The notes under the pieces were generated by a model that saw only the letters and a list, made by a program, of their open reading frames with translations, was not told the origin of the DNA and did not search any database. A stretch of 64,000 bases of DNA from Streptomyces cylindrosporus (GTDB lineage Bacteria; Actinomycetota; Actinomycetes; Streptomycetales; Streptomycetaceae), in the NCBI RefSeq assembly GCF_022698165.1, contig NZ_JALDAY010000012.1, positions 62,001 to 126,000 of the forward strand, written 5' to 3'. Both the position numbers and the translations under genes were made by a program. Shown piece after piece: positions 7,607-16,612 of the stretch; position 1 is the stretch's first letter; the number at the start of each line of letters is the position of its first letter.

Positions 7607-8614
7607 TCAGGCATTGCGCGGTGCGGTGCTCGCCCGCTCCGTCATCCGGGGCGGCAGCAGCGTCGCCTCCGGCACGGCGGATCCGCCCAGCTTCTTCATC
7701 AGCAGCTGTACGGCCCGTTCGCCCACCTCGGCCGAGGGCAGGGCGACGGAGGTGACGGGGACGCGGACGGTCTCGGCGAGTTCGTCGGGGCAGATGGCGG
7801 TGACCGAGAGGTCGCCGGGGACCCGCAGCCCGAGCTGCTCGAAGGCGTCGATCAACGGCTCCAGGACGGCCTCGTTGTGGACGACGACCCCGGTCAACGC
7901 GGGCTGTTCGCGCAGCAGTTGCTCGGCGACGAGGCGGGCGGCCCCCGGCGAGGCCTCGCACGGATGCACTGAGGACGACAGCCCGCTGCGGTCGGCGGCG
8001 GCCGTGAACCCCTGCACCACCCGCTGGGCGAACGCCGTCCCGCGCACATACACCTCCGGCGGGGACCCCACCAGCGCCACCACCCGGTGCCCAAGCCGCG
8101 CCAGATGCTCCACGCACGCCTCGCCGGCCGCCTTGAAGTCCAGGTCGATGCAGGTCAGCCCGTCCGGCTCGGCCGGGAACCCGATCATCACCGACGGCCG
8201 GTCCAGGGAGCGCAGCAACGGCAGCCGGGGATCGTGCAGTTGGACGTCCATCACGATCAGGGCGTCCACCAGCGCGGTGTCGGCGACCCGGCGCAGTCCG
8301 TCCTCGCCCTCCTCCTGGGTGAGGAGGAGCACGTCATGGTCGTACCGGCGGGCGGTCGTCACGACGGACACCGCGAACTGCATGACCACCGGGACGTGGA
8401 TGCCGGTCCGTAAGGGGATCACCAGCGCCAGGACGTTCGACCTACTGCTGGCCAGGGCGCGGGCGCCCGCGTGCGGGCGGTAGCCCAGCTCCAGGATCGC
8501 GGCCTCGACGCGCTGCCGGGTCTCCTCGGAGATCGGGCGCTTGCCGCTGAGCGCGTAGGACACGGTGCTGGGGGAGACCCCGGCGTGCCGTGCCACGTCC
8601 GTGATCTTCACCAT
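7607..8614 (-). CDS. LacI-family regulator of the alpha-xyloside operon
   Basis: A 335-residue LacI/GalR repressor. The N-terminal helix-turn-helix reads VKITDVARHAGVSPSTVSYAL, followed by the hinge region and a periplasmic-binding-protein-like effector domain. Its ATG shares one base with the stop of the upstream GH31 gene (TGATG), implying translational coupling. The two LacI-type palindromes upstream of the binding-protein gene are its likely targets, with a xylosyl oligosaccharide as inducer. Codon 68 (complement of 8411-8413) is TTA, so the repressor itself is predicted to need the bldA tRNA. The longer in-frame start at 8689 lies inside the GH31 gene and is rejected. Confidence 0.93.
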   Translation of the reverse strand: MVKITDVARHAGVSPSTVSYALSGKRPISEETRQRVEAAILELGYRPHAGARALASSRSNVLALVIPLRTGIHVPVVMQFAVSVVTTARRYDHDVLLLTQEEGEDGLRRVADTALVDALIVMDVQLHDPRLPLLRSLDRPSVMIGFPAEPDGLTCIDLDFKAAGEACVEHLARLGHRVVALVGSPPEVYVRGTAFAQRVVQGFTAAADRSGLSSSVHPCEASPGAARLVAEQLLREQPALTGVVVHNEAVLEPLIDAFEQLGLRVPGDLSVTAICPDELAETVRVPVTSVALPSAEVGERAVQLLMKKLGGSAVPEATLLPPRMTERASTAPRNA

Positions 8615-10866
8615 CAGCCCAGCTCCAGCGAGAGGAACCCGGTCCCGGCCGCCGCCCGCACGGTCCGCTCCCCGGCCGCCAGGCTCCACCCGGCCACCGG
8701 ATCACTGCACGAGGCCCGCAGCGTGTCCCCCTCGCGTACGACGGTGAAGCTCACGTCCCCCACCGGCACCGTCACCTGCGCTCCCCGCTCCAGGCCGTAC
8801 GCCCGCAGGGTCACCCCGTCGGCATGGTCGTAGTCGGGCCGGTCGTGCACGGCCCCCACCGGGATCACCGCACCCGGCCGCACCAGCAGCGGCACGCTCA
8901 GGAAGCCGTGGCGCTCGCGCACCCAGCGCGGCCCGGTCACCGTCCGCCCGCTCAGGAAGTGGGTCCAGGTCCCCTCGGGCACGTAGTAGTCGACGTCGCC
9001 CTCGTCGGAGAAGACCGGCGCCACCAGCAGGTCCGGCCCCAGCATGTACTGCCGCTCCAGGTGCGCGCACCCGGGGTCGTCCGGGAACTCCAGCACCATC
9101 GCCCGCATCATCGGCACGCCCTCGGCGTGGGCGGTGCGCGCGGCCTCGTACAGGTACGGCATGAGGCTGAGCTTGAGCTGGGTGAACTGCCGCAGCACGT
9201 CCACGGATTCCTCGTCGAAGAGCCACGGCACGCGGTAGGAGGAGCTGCCGTGCAGCCGGCTGTGCGAGGACAGCAGGCCGAAGGCGATCCACCGTTTGAA
9301 CAGCTCCGGCGTCGGCGTCCCCTCGAAGCCGCCGATGTCGTGGCTCCAGTACCCGAAGCCGGACAGGCCGAGGGAGAGGCCTCCGCGCAGCGACTCCGCC
9401 ATCGACTCGTAGGTCGCCTCGCAGTCCCCGCCCCAGTGCACCGGGAACTTCTGGCTGCCCGCCGTCGCCGAGCGCCCGAACACCACCGCCTCGCCCTCAC
9501 CGCGGTGCTTGCGCAGCACGTCGAAGACGGTGCGGTTGTAGAGGTACGTGTAGTAGTTGTGCATCCGCTCCGGGTCGGAGCCGTCGGACCAGGCCACGTC
9601 GGTCGGGACGCGCTCGCCGAAGTCGGTCTTGAAGCAGTCGACGCCCTGCCCGAGCAGCGCCTCCAACTTGGCCGCGTACCAGTCGCGGGCGGCCGGGCTC
9701 GTGAAGTCGACCAGGGCCATGCCGGGTTGCCACATGTCCCACTGCCAGACGCTGCCGTCCGGCCGCTTCAGCAGATGGCCGAGGGCCTTGCCCTCCGCGA
9801 ACAGCGGGGAGCGCTGGGCGATGTAGGGGTTGATCCAGACGCAGACGTGCAGTCCGCGCGCCTTCAGCCGGGAGAGCATGCCCTCCGGGTCGGGGAACAC
9901 CCGCGGGTCCCACTGGAAGTCGCACCAGTTGAACTCGCGCATCCAGAAGCAGTCGAAGTGGAAGACGGAGAGCGGCAGTTGCCGTTCCCGCATGCCCTCG
10001 ATGAAGGAGGTGACCGTCTCCTCGTCGTAGGAGGTGGTGAAGGAGGTCGACAGCCACAGGCCGAACGACCAGGCGGGCGGCAGGGCCGGGCGGCCGGTGA
10101 GGGCCGTGTACTTGCGGAGGATGTCCTTGGGCGTGGGGCCGTAGATGACGTAGTACGTCAACTCCTGGGTCTCCGCGCTGAACTGGACCCGCGAGACCGC
10201 CTCCGAGCCGACCTCGAAGCTGACCTTGCCCGGGTGGTCGACGAAGACGCCGTAGCCCGCGTCCGTCAGATAGAACGGGACGTTCTTGTAGGCCTGTTCG
10301 GTGGCCGTGCCGCCGTCGGCGTTCCAGATGTCGACGACCTGGCCGTTCTTGACCAGCGGGCCGAAGCGCTCGCCGAGGCCGTAGACGGACGTGCCGACGC
10401 CGAGGTTGAGCTGCTCGCGCAGGTAGTGGGCGCCGGAGGCGGTGTCCCGCATGATGCCCATGCCCTTGGGGCCGCTGGAGGTCAGGGTGCGGCCGTGGGC
10501 GAGGAAGTCGACGTGCCAGGTGCCGGTGCGGGCGACCTTGACCGACAGCGCGCCGGAGGTGAGGGTCGCGTGCTCCTCGTCGTACTCGGTGTGCGCCGCG
10601 GACTCCTCTTCGAAGATCTCGAACTCGGGTCCGCGCGGCTGCTCGCCCTCGAAGTGGGTGAAGGTGAGGCCGATGACGTCCGGCATCGGCGTGTGCGCGC
10701 TGATCGTCACGACCGGTCCCTTCAGCAGGTCGCCGCGGTGCCGGATGGGCTGCGTCGGCGCGTGGATCTCCAGCGCGCCGTCCGTGGCGGTGACGTCGAG
10801 CACCTCGACGGGGTGGGCCGCCGTGACGCCCTCGCGCAGCAGCCAGTAACCATCGGTGAACTTCAT
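8614..10866 (-). CDS. yicI: GH31 alpha-xylosidase, YicI type
   Basis: A 750-residue cytoplasmic family-31 glycosidase predicted to remove alpha-xylosyl units from imported oligosaccharides such as isoprimeverose or xyloglucan fragments. The nucleophile motif CFKTDFGER places Asp415, and the general acid is Asp481 in HWGGDCEA; both fall within one residue of E. coli YicI Asp416 and Asp482, and KTDFGE rather than WxDxNE is the YicI signature. No signal peptide is present. The ATG at 10866 follows AAGGA by 8 nt and starts 11 nt after the permease stop. A longer in-frame extension overlaps the permease and is not used. alpha-Glucosidase activity is the alternative. Confidence 0.92.
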   Translation of the reverse strand: MKFTDGYWLLREGVTAAHPVEVLDVTATDGALEIHAPTQPIRHRGDLLKGPVVTISAHTPMPDVIGLTFTHFEGEQPRGPEFEIFEEESAAHTEYDEEHATLTSGALSVKVARTGTWHVDFLAHGRTLTSSGPKGMGIMRDTASGAHYLREQLNLGVGTSVYGLGERFGPLVKNGQVVDIWNADGGTATEQAYKNVPFYLTDAGYGVFVDHPGKVSFEVGSEAVSRVQFSAETQELTYYVIYGPTPKDILRKYTALTGRPALPPAWSFGLWLSTSFTTSYDEETVTSFIEGMRERQLPLSVFHFDCFWMREFNWCDFQWDPRVFPDPEGMLSRLKARGLHVCVWINPYIAQRSPLFAEGKALGHLLKRPDGSVWQWDMWQPGMALVDFTSPAARDWYAAKLEALLGQGVDCFKTDFGERVPTDVAWSDGSDPERMHNYYTYLYNRTVFDVLRKHRGEGEAVVFGRSATAGSQKFPVHWGGDCEATYESMAESLRGGLSLGLSGFGYWSHDIGGFEGTPTPELFKRWIAFGLLSSHSRLHGSSSYRVPWLFDEESVDVLRQFTQLKLSLMPYLYEAARTAHAEGVPMMRAMVLEFPDDPGCAHLERQYMLGPDLLVAPVFSDEGDVDYYVPEGTWTHFLSGRTVTGPRWVRERHGFLSVPLLVRPGAVIPVGAVHDRPDYDHADGVTLRAYGLERGAQVTVPVGDVSFTVVREGDTLRASCSDPVAGWSLAAGERTVRAAAGTGFLSLELG

Positions 10867-10877
10867 GTGGGGGGTCC

Positions 10878-11702
10878 TTACTTCACGGCTCCCACGGCGA
10901 TGCCGCGGGTGAGCGTCCGCTGGAAGACGAGGAAGAAGACGATCGCCGGGAGCACGCCCAGCAGGGCCGCCGCGTTGGTCATCGTGGCGTCCATCAGACG
11001 CTGGCCCTGGAGGACGCCGAGGGCCACCGACACCGTCTGGTTGTCGTTGGAGATCAGCATGACCAGGGGGAGCAGGAACTCGTTCCAGGTCCAGATGAAG
11101 AAGAAGACCAGGAGCACGCCGATGGTCGGGCGGCTGACCGGCACGACGATCCGCCACAGCACCTGCCACTTGTTGGCGCCGTCGATCCTGGCCGCCTCGA
11201 TGATCTCGCGCGGGAACTGGCCGAGCACCGACGAGAGCAGATACGTGCCGAAGGCCGCCTGGATCACCGTGAAGACGATGATCACGCTCAGCCGGGTGTC
11301 GTAGAGACCGGCCTGCTTGCTCAGGTAGTAGATCGGGTAGACCAGCGCCTCCTGCGGGAGCATGTTGGCGAGGACGAAGAAGGCCAGCACCCAGGTGCGG
11401 CCCCTGATCCGTCCGATGCCGATCGCGTACGCGTTGAGGACGGACAGGACGGCGGCCAGGACCGCCACCGAGCCGCTGATCAGCGCCGAGTTGAAGAGCT
11501 TCTGGCCGTAGTCGACCCGGCTCCAGAAGTCCTTGAGGCCGTCCAGGTAGAGACCCTGGGGCAGGCTCAGCGGGCCGTGCTCGGAGTACTCCGCCGGGGA
11601 CTTGACCGCGTTCACGGCCACGATCAGGAACGGCACGACCATGAAGAGGGCCGCGATGCACAGGGCGATCAGCACCGGGTAGCGGCGCAGGGCGGTGGTC
11701 AT
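10878..11702 (-). CDS. sugar ABC transporter permease (MalG type)
   Basis: A 274-residue inner-membrane permease of the carbohydrate uptake transporter-1 class, with about six hydrophobic segments and the EAA loop IEAARIDGANKWQVLWRIVVP that docks the shared ATPase. The ATG overlaps the stop of the upstream permease by 4 nt (ATGA at 11699-11702). No ATPase is encoded in the operon; in Streptomyces the MsiK ATPase commonly serves several such importers, so that is inferred here. The extra N-terminal frame upstream of 11702 is a shadow of the neighbouring gene. Confidence 0.94.
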   Translation of the reverse strand: MTTALRRYPVLIALCIAALFMVVPFLIVAVNAVKSPAEYSEHGPLSLPQGLYLDGLKDFWSRVDYGQKLFNSALISGSVAVLAAVLSVLNAYAIGIGRIRGRTWVLAFFVLANMLPQEALVYPIYYLSKQAGLYDTRLSVIIVFTVIQAAFGTYLLSSVLGQFPREIIEAARIDGANKWQVLWRIVVPVSRPTIGVLLVFFFIWTWNEFLLPLVMLISNDNQTVSVALGVLQGQRLMDATMTNAAALLGVLPAIVFFLVFQRTLTRGIAVGAVK

Positions 11703-12658
11703 GCGCGGGCCCCTTCCTCGTCGCGGGTCTGGAGTTTCAGCAGGACGAGGGAGAGCGCCAGGATGATCACGGTGAGGACGGTTGAGATCGCGGCGCCGTA
11801 GCCGACCTGGGTCTTCTCGAAGAAGGTGGAGAAGGAGAAGTAGGAGGGCACGTCGGTCGCGCCGCCCGGGCCGCCCTTCGTCAGCACGTACACCGCGCCG
11901 AACACCTTGAGCGCGGCGATCGTGCACCAGGTCAGCACGACGTAGATCTCCGGGCGGATCTGCGGCAGCGTGATGTGCCAGAAGCGCCGCCACCAGCCGG
12001 CCCCGTCCAGCTCGGCCGCCTCGTACAACTGCGGGTCCACGCGCTGGAGTCCGGCCATGAAGACGACCAGCGGGAAGCCGATCTGCACCCAGACCATCAC
12101 GCCCATCACGCTGTAGAGCGCGATGTCGGGATCGCCGAGCCAGTCCTGCTGCCAGCTGCCGAGTCCGACGGCCTTCAACAGCTCGTTGAGCGAGCCGTTG
12201 TCCGGCGCGAGGATCCAGCTCCAGACGATGCCGGCCACCGCGATCGGCAGCACCTGGGGGAGGTAGAAGCAGGCGCGGAGCACCGCGGCCCACTTCGAGC
12301 CGAAGTGCTTGCCGATGTAGTCGAACAGGGCCGCGGCGAGGACCAGACCGATCACGGTCGGTACGGCGGCCATGGCGACGACCATGAACAGGCTGTGCCG
12401 GAAGGACGCCCAGAACTCCGAATCGTCCAGCAGCTCACGGTAGTTGGCGAGGCCGGTCCACTTCGGGCTGCCGATGCCCTGCCACTCGGTGAAGCTCACG
12501 CCCGTGTTCATCAGGAACGGGACGATGATGATCGCCGTGAAGGCGAGGACGCCGGGGAGCAGGAACAGGGCGTACGAGTCGCGGGTACGGGGGCGGCGCG
12601 GGCCGGCGTGCGGGTGCTTGCCGACGGCCCGCGCGTCCCGTTCGACGGTGACCGTCAT
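11699..12658 (-). CDS. sugar ABC transporter permease (MalF type)
   Basis: A 319-residue permease partner for the downstream MalG-type protein. A basic N-terminus is followed by a first membrane segment (YALFLLPGVLAFTAIIIVPF) and the usual EAA motif region (YEAAELDGAGWWRRFWHITLP). Its ATG overlaps the binding-protein stop (ATGA, 12655-12658) and its own stop overlaps the next gene, so the three transport genes are translationally coupled. Together they form the import channel for the operon's sugar. Confidence 0.94.
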   Translation of the reverse strand: MTVTVERDARAVGKHPHAGPRRPRTRDSYALFLLPGVLAFTAIIIVPFLMNTGVSFTEWQGIGSPKWTGLANYRELLDDSEFWASFRHSLFMVVAMAAVPTVIGLVLAAALFDYIGKHFGSKWAAVLRACFYLPQVLPIAVAGIVWSWILAPDNGSLNELLKAVGLGSWQQDWLGDPDIALYSVMGVMVWVQIGFPLVVFMAGLQRVDPQLYEAAELDGAGWWRRFWHITLPQIRPEIYVVLTWCTIAALKVFGAVYVLTKGGPGGATDVPSYFSFSTFFEKTQVGYGAAISTVLTVIILALSLVLLKLQTRDEEGARA

Positions 12659-13950
12659 TGCTTCGGGGCGCCCTTGTCGTACGCCTGCTGGAGTGCGCTG
12701 AGGTAGGCGTCCGGTTTCTCACTGCCCGTGATCAGCTTCTGGGTCTCGGAGACGAGGGTGTCGTAGAAGCCGTTGACCGGCCAGTCCGGGTAGAAGGCGA
12801 GGCCGTCGCGCTGGCTGACGGTGTTGAAGTTGGCGATGAGCTGCTTGGACTTCGGGTCGGTGATCGCGCTGGTGTCCGCCGCGACCGGGATGCCGCCCTT
12901 GTTGCCGAGGAGGTTCTGGATCTTCTTCGACATGGTGATGTCGATGAAGTCGTACGCCAGGTCCTTGTTCTTGGCGTTCTTCGGGACCACCCAGATGTTG
13001 CCGCCGGAGCCGAGGGTGAGGTTCGAGCCGGGCCACAGCGTGGTGTCCCAGTCGAACTTGGCCTCGGACTGGAAGCGGCCGTACCACCAGCTGCCGGAGA
13101 ACAGGATCGGCGCCTTGCCCTGGATCCAGGAGACGCCCGCGTCCTCCGCCTTGGTGCTGGTCGACTTCTTGCTGATGTAGCCCTTCTTCACCCAGTCGGC
13201 GAAAGTCGTCGCGCCGTACGTCCAGGCCGCGTCGTGGAAGTCCGTCTTGCCCTTGTACAGCTCGTACTTGTCGACCCAGGAGCGGTCGGCCTTGGAGAGC
13301 GCGAGCTGGTAGAGGTACTGCTGGGCCATGTACTCGGCGCCGGAGTTGGCGAGCGGCGTGACGCCCTTGGCGACGAACTTGTCCATGGCGGCGGTGAGTT
13401 CGTCGAAGGTCTTCGGCTCGGCGATCCCGTACTTCTTGAAGAGGTCCTTGTTGTAGTAGACCATCGTGTACTCGGCGTAGTTGGGCACGCCGTACCACTT
13501 GCCGGAGCCCATGACGCCGTTGGCGTCGTACATGCTGGTCGTGGCCACGCCCGAGCTGAGCTTCTTGTCCCAGCCGCGCTTGGCCGCCTCGGCGGTCAGA
13601 TCGGTCAGCAGTCCCTGCTTGGAGAGGGTGCCCGCGGTCGCGTTGCCCTTGTTGTACTCCATGATGTCGGGCGCGTCCGAGGAGTTGAGGATCATGGGCG
13701 CCGTCTTCTGGATCTGCTCGAAGCCCTTCTCCTCGAACTTCACCTTGACGCCCGGATGCTTCGCCTCGAACTCCTTGATCGCCTCGTTCCAGGCCACGCC
13801 CATCGCGCTGTCGGGGCCCTCGTAGTGCCAGAGCTTGAGCGTCTTGGCGTCGGACGACCCGCTGTCCGAGCCGCCGCAGGCGGTCAGCAGCAGCGCTCCG
13901 CTCAGGAGCGCCGCCGTGACCGTCGCCACACGCCTTCGTGCCGTCAACAT
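12655..13950 (-). CDS. sugar-binding lipoprotein of ABC importer
   Basis: A 431-residue family-1 extracellular solute-binding protein. The signal peptide ends in the lipobox LLTAC with Cys26 as the lipid-modified residue, followed by a Gly/Ser linker. It delivers the oligosaccharide to the two permeases encoded next. It is the first gene of the operon, with GGAGG 5 nt before the ATG. Immediately upstream lie two perfect palindromes that look like LacI-family operators. From the linked GH31 and GH3 enzymes I infer an alpha-xyloside or mixed xylosyl/glucosyl oligosaccharide ligand. Confidence 0.94.
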   Translation of the reverse strand: MLTARRRVATVTAALLSGALLLTACGGSDSGSSDAKTLKLWHYEGPDSAMGVAWNEAIKEFEAKHPGVKVKFEEKGFEQIQKTAPMILNSSDAPDIMEYNKGNATAGTLSKQGLLTDLTAEAAKRGWDKKLSSGVATTSMYDANGVMGSGKWYGVPNYAEYTMVYYNKDLFKKYGIAEPKTFDELTAAMDKFVAKGVTPLANSGAEYMAQQYLYQLALSKADRSWVDKYELYKGKTDFHDAAWTYGATTFADWVKKGYISKKSTSTKAEDAGVSWIQGKAPILFSGSWWYGRFQSEAKFDWDTTLWPGSNLTLGSGGNIWVVPKNAKNKDLAYDFIDITMSKKIQNLLGNKGGIPVAADTSAITDPKSKQLIANFNTVSQRDGLAFYPDWPVNGFYDTLVSETQKLITGSEKPDAYLSALQQAYDKGAPKQ

Positions 13951-14006
13951 CCCTGCCTCCAGGAGAGCCGGATGGGTATCGGGGCGTCACGCACCGGTGA
14001 TCGATT

Positions 14007-14024
14007 CATCGAATCGATTCGATG
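14007..14024. promoter_or_regulatory. LacI-type operator palindrome 1
   Basis: Perfect 18-bp palindrome CATCGAATCGATTCGATG, 57 bp upstream of the binding-protein start. It also overlaps a second inverted repeat, ATCGATTC at 14000-14007 with GAATCGAT at 14011-14018. Its central CG and symmetry fit LacI/GalR operators. Likely site for the operon's own LacI regulator. Confidence 0.72.
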
Positions 14025-14030
14025 CGTGGC

Positions 14031-14046
14031 GTCGAAGCGCTTCGAC
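14031..14046. promoter_or_regulatory. LacI-type operator palindrome 2
   Basis: Perfect 16-bp palindrome GTCGAAGCGCTTCGAC with the AGCGCT core common to actinobacterial LacI-family operators. Its centre is 23 bp from that of palindrome 1, about two helical turns, so two dimers could bind one face of the DNA. The region 14047-14076 beyond it is the tail of the MFS gene intergenic space. Confidence 0.75.
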
Positions 14047-14076
14047 GGAGGAAGGTATGTGCGGGCTGTGGGCCCG

Positions 14077-15378
14077 TCAATGCATCGGACGGGAATTGCT
14101 GTCCGGATCTGTTGCCGCCTGTTGGACCAGGGCGGTCATCAGCGCGACGGCCGCCGCCGTCACCGGCACCCCGAAACCGGCGGCCGGTGAGAGGTGGTCC
14201 ACCATCCAGCCGCCGGTCGCCGACCCGGCCGCGATGCCGCCGAGCAGGCCGGTCACCGCGAGGGTCATGCCCTCGTTGAGGCGGGCCTCGGGGACGCGCT
14301 GCTGCACCAGGGTCATGGTGGTGACCATGGTCGGCGCGGTGGCCATGCCGGCGACCAGCAACGTGAGCGCGAGGAGCGCGAGCGAGCCGGTGCGGGCGGC
14401 GGCGAGCAGCGGCAGGGTCAGCAGGGCCGTCATCGCCGCGAGGCACCAGGGCAGCCGGGCGGCGGCCGAGCCGGAGGGCTTGAGCGCCCCGAACAGCAGC
14501 CCCGCCGCGCACGAGCCGCCCGCCTGGAGCGCCAGCACGGCCCCCGCCGCCGAGCGGTGCCCCTGCGCGTCGGCGAAGGCGATGGTGACGACCTCCATCG
14601 ACCCGAACACCGCGCCCATCGCCAGGCAGACGGCGAGCAGGGACGGGATCCCGGGCGCCCGGAAAGGGGATCCGGCGGTGGTACGGGCGTGCGGGGGCGG
14701 CTCGGTCGAGCGCTGGGCGGCGAACAGCAGCATGCCGGTCAGCAGCAGCACCGCCCCGACCAGCGTGCCCGCCTCCGGGAAGAAGGCCCCGCACAGGAAG
14801 GCCGCGAGCACCGGGCCCAGCATGAAGCACAGCTCGTCGGCGGCCTGTTCGAAGGAGTTCGCGGTGTGCAGCGCGCGGTCGTCGCCCTTGAGGAGGTGGT
14901 TCCAGCGGGCGCGGGACATGCCGCCGGTGTTGGGGGTGGTCGCGGTGGCGGCGTAGGAGGCGAAGAGGGTCCAGGCCGGGGCGTCGTAGTGCACGCAGAG
15001 CAGCAGGGCGAGCGAGCCGAGCGCGGCGATCACCGTCGCCGGTACGGCGATCCGGGCCTGCCCGTGCCGGTCCACCAGCCGCGCGGTCCAGGGCGCGACC
15101 AGCGCGGTCGCCGCGAGGCCGGTCGCGGTGACGGCCCCGGCCAGCGCGTACGAGCCGCGCGCCCCGGCGATCATCACGACCGCGCTCACACCGAACATGC
15201 CCATGGGGAGGCGGGCGAGGAGATTCCCGAGGGTGAAGGCGCGGGCGCCGGGTGTGGTGAGGAGGCGGCGGTAGGGGCCGGGCGGGCGGCTGCCCGTACG
15301 GGCGTTGAAGTCGACGGCGACGACGGCGTCGGCGGTCACCGTGAACAACAGGGGCTTCCTGGGCGTCGGTTGCGGCAT
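14077..15378 (-). CDS. MFS transporter
   Basis: A 433-residue major-facilitator protein with about twelve hydrophobic segments and a conserved loop of the type APWTARLVDRHGQAR between segments 2 and 3. The substrate cannot be told; proteins of this class are mostly drug or metabolite exporters. It is transcribed divergently from a LysR regulator 117 bp away, the usual arrangement for a regulator and its target. The start at 15378 is the first Met giving a hydrophilic N-terminus of normal length; an in-frame Met at 15438 is also possible. Confidence 0.87.
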   Translation of the reverse strand: MPQPTPRKPLLFTVTADAVVAVDFNARTGSRPPGPYRRLLTTPGARAFTLGNLLARLPMGMFGVSAVVMIAGARGSYALAGAVTATGLAATALVAPWTARLVDRHGQARIAVPATVIAALGSLALLLCVHYDAPAWTLFASYAATATTPNTGGMSRARWNHLLKGDDRALHTANSFEQAADELCFMLGPVLAAFLCGAFFPEAGTLVGAVLLLTGMLLFAAQRSTEPPPHARTTAGSPFRAPGIPSLLAVCLAMGAVFGSMEVVTIAFADAQGHRSAAGAVLALQAGGSCAAGLLFGALKPSGSAAARLPWCLAAMTALLTLPLLAAARTGSLALLALTLLVAGMATAPTMVTTMTLVQQRVPEARLNEGMTLAVTGLLGGIAAGSATGGWMVDHLSPAAGFGVPVTAAAVALMTALVQQAATDPDSNSRPMH

Positions 15379-15495
15379 GGACACCACCGTCGCCCGCGGA
15401 CGATCAAGCGGTCCAACACCTTCTCCGCACCGATTCACGCACCCCGGTTGTAAATACGCGCGCCGGTCCGCTCACCCGCGTTGTAGCTTCGCCGG

Positions 15496-16467
15496 ATGCC
15501 CGCACCCCGTGACCTCGACCCCCGCCTCCTGCGCGCCTTCGTCACCGTCGCCGAGGAACTGCACTTCACCCGTGCCGCGGCCCGGCTCTACGTTGCCCAG
15601 CAGGCCCTCAGCCGGGATGTACGGCGCCTGGAGCGGGAGTTGGGGGCCGAGCTGTTCGTCCGGTCCACCCGGCAGGTGACGCTCACGGCCGACGGCGAGC
15701 GGCTGCTGCCGTACGCGCGCCGGGTGCTCGCGGCCCAGGACGAGCTGCTCGGCGCCTTCGGGCAGGCCCGCCCGCTGCTGGTCGACCTCAACTACCGGGG
15801 CGCGGTCACCGCCCGCCGCGTCCTGCTCCGGGCCCGCGAACTCGCCCCCGAACACGAGCTGATGGCCCGTTACGAGAGCGGTCTGACCGGCGCGGCGGAG
15901 GAGCTGGTGGCCGGGCGGCTCGACGCCTCGTTCGGCCGCTTCGCGGGCCTGGACCCGGCGCTGCGCGGCCGCCTCGACCACCAGCCCGTCCGCTACGAAC
16001 CGATGGCCGTCGTCCTGCCCGAGGACCACCGGCTGGCGTCCCTGCCCGCGGTGCCGCTCGCCGCGCTGGCCGGCGAGACCGTGTACGCCGGCGCCGGAAA
16101 CCCCCGTACACCGGAGTGGACGGACCTCGCCCGCAGCCTGTTCGACGGGCGGGGCATCGGGATCGCGCCGCCCGCGCCGCTCGCCGTCGGCTACGAGGAG
16201 TTCGAGCGGATCATGGCCAAGATGCGGAACCCGATCCTCGCCGTGGTGGACTTTCCGGCCATGCCTCGGACGGTGCTGCGGCCCTTGATCGACCCTGTGC
16301 CTTTGTCGCCGGTGTCACTTGTGTGGCGGAAGGGGCTGGTGCACCCCGGATTCGACGCGCTTCGACAGGCCGCGCGCGAACTCTCGGCCGCGGAGGGCTG
16401 GCTGCGGCGGCCGGCCGAAGGATGGATTCCGGCCATCGATCGGGAGCTCATTCCGTCTCACAACTGA
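15496..16467 (+). CDS. LysR-family transcriptional regulator
   Basis: A 323-residue LysR regulator. The N-terminal winged helix-turn-helix is clear (LLRAFVTVAEELHFTRAAARL, then QQALSRDVRRLERELG), followed by an effector-binding domain. It is divergent from the MFS exporter and probably controls it. The 117-bp spacer holds a short AT-rich element (GTTGTAAATAC, 15447-15457) that could be part of a LysR box, but no clear T-N11-A dyad can be assigned. The effector is unknown. Confidence 0.92.
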   Translation: MPAPRDLDPRLLRAFVTVAEELHFTRAAARLYVAQQALSRDVRRLERELGAELFVRSTRQVTLTADGERLLPYARRVLAAQDELLGAFGQARPLLVDLNYRGAVTARRVLLRARELAPEHELMARYESGLTGAAEELVAGRLDASFGRFAGLDPALRGRLDHQPVRYEPMAVVLPEDHRLASLPAVPLAALAGETVYAGAGNPRTPEWTDLARSLFDGRGIGIAPPAPLAVGYEEFERIMAKMRNPILAVVDFPAMPRTVLRPLIDPVPLSPVSLVWRKGLVHPGFDALRQAARELSAAEGWLRRPAEGWIPAIDRELIPSHN

Positions 16468-16612
16468 CACATGTCAAACACGGAACCTCCTTGTGCGCTA
16501 CATTCGTGGACCGAGCACGCTGTGCTGAAGGGGGCGCTGGAGCCTGGTGGGGGCCGGGTTCGGCGACGAGTGCTCGGAGTCGTGTGCGCACCCGGTCCTG
16601 TCCCGTGGGGGG

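Noticed and set aside
4885..7755. 956-codon plus-strand open frame opposite the GH3 gene
   Set aside because: Val/Arg/Gly-rich antisense shadow of a high-GC gene with no recognisable domain; the minus-strand GH3 protein explains the region fully.
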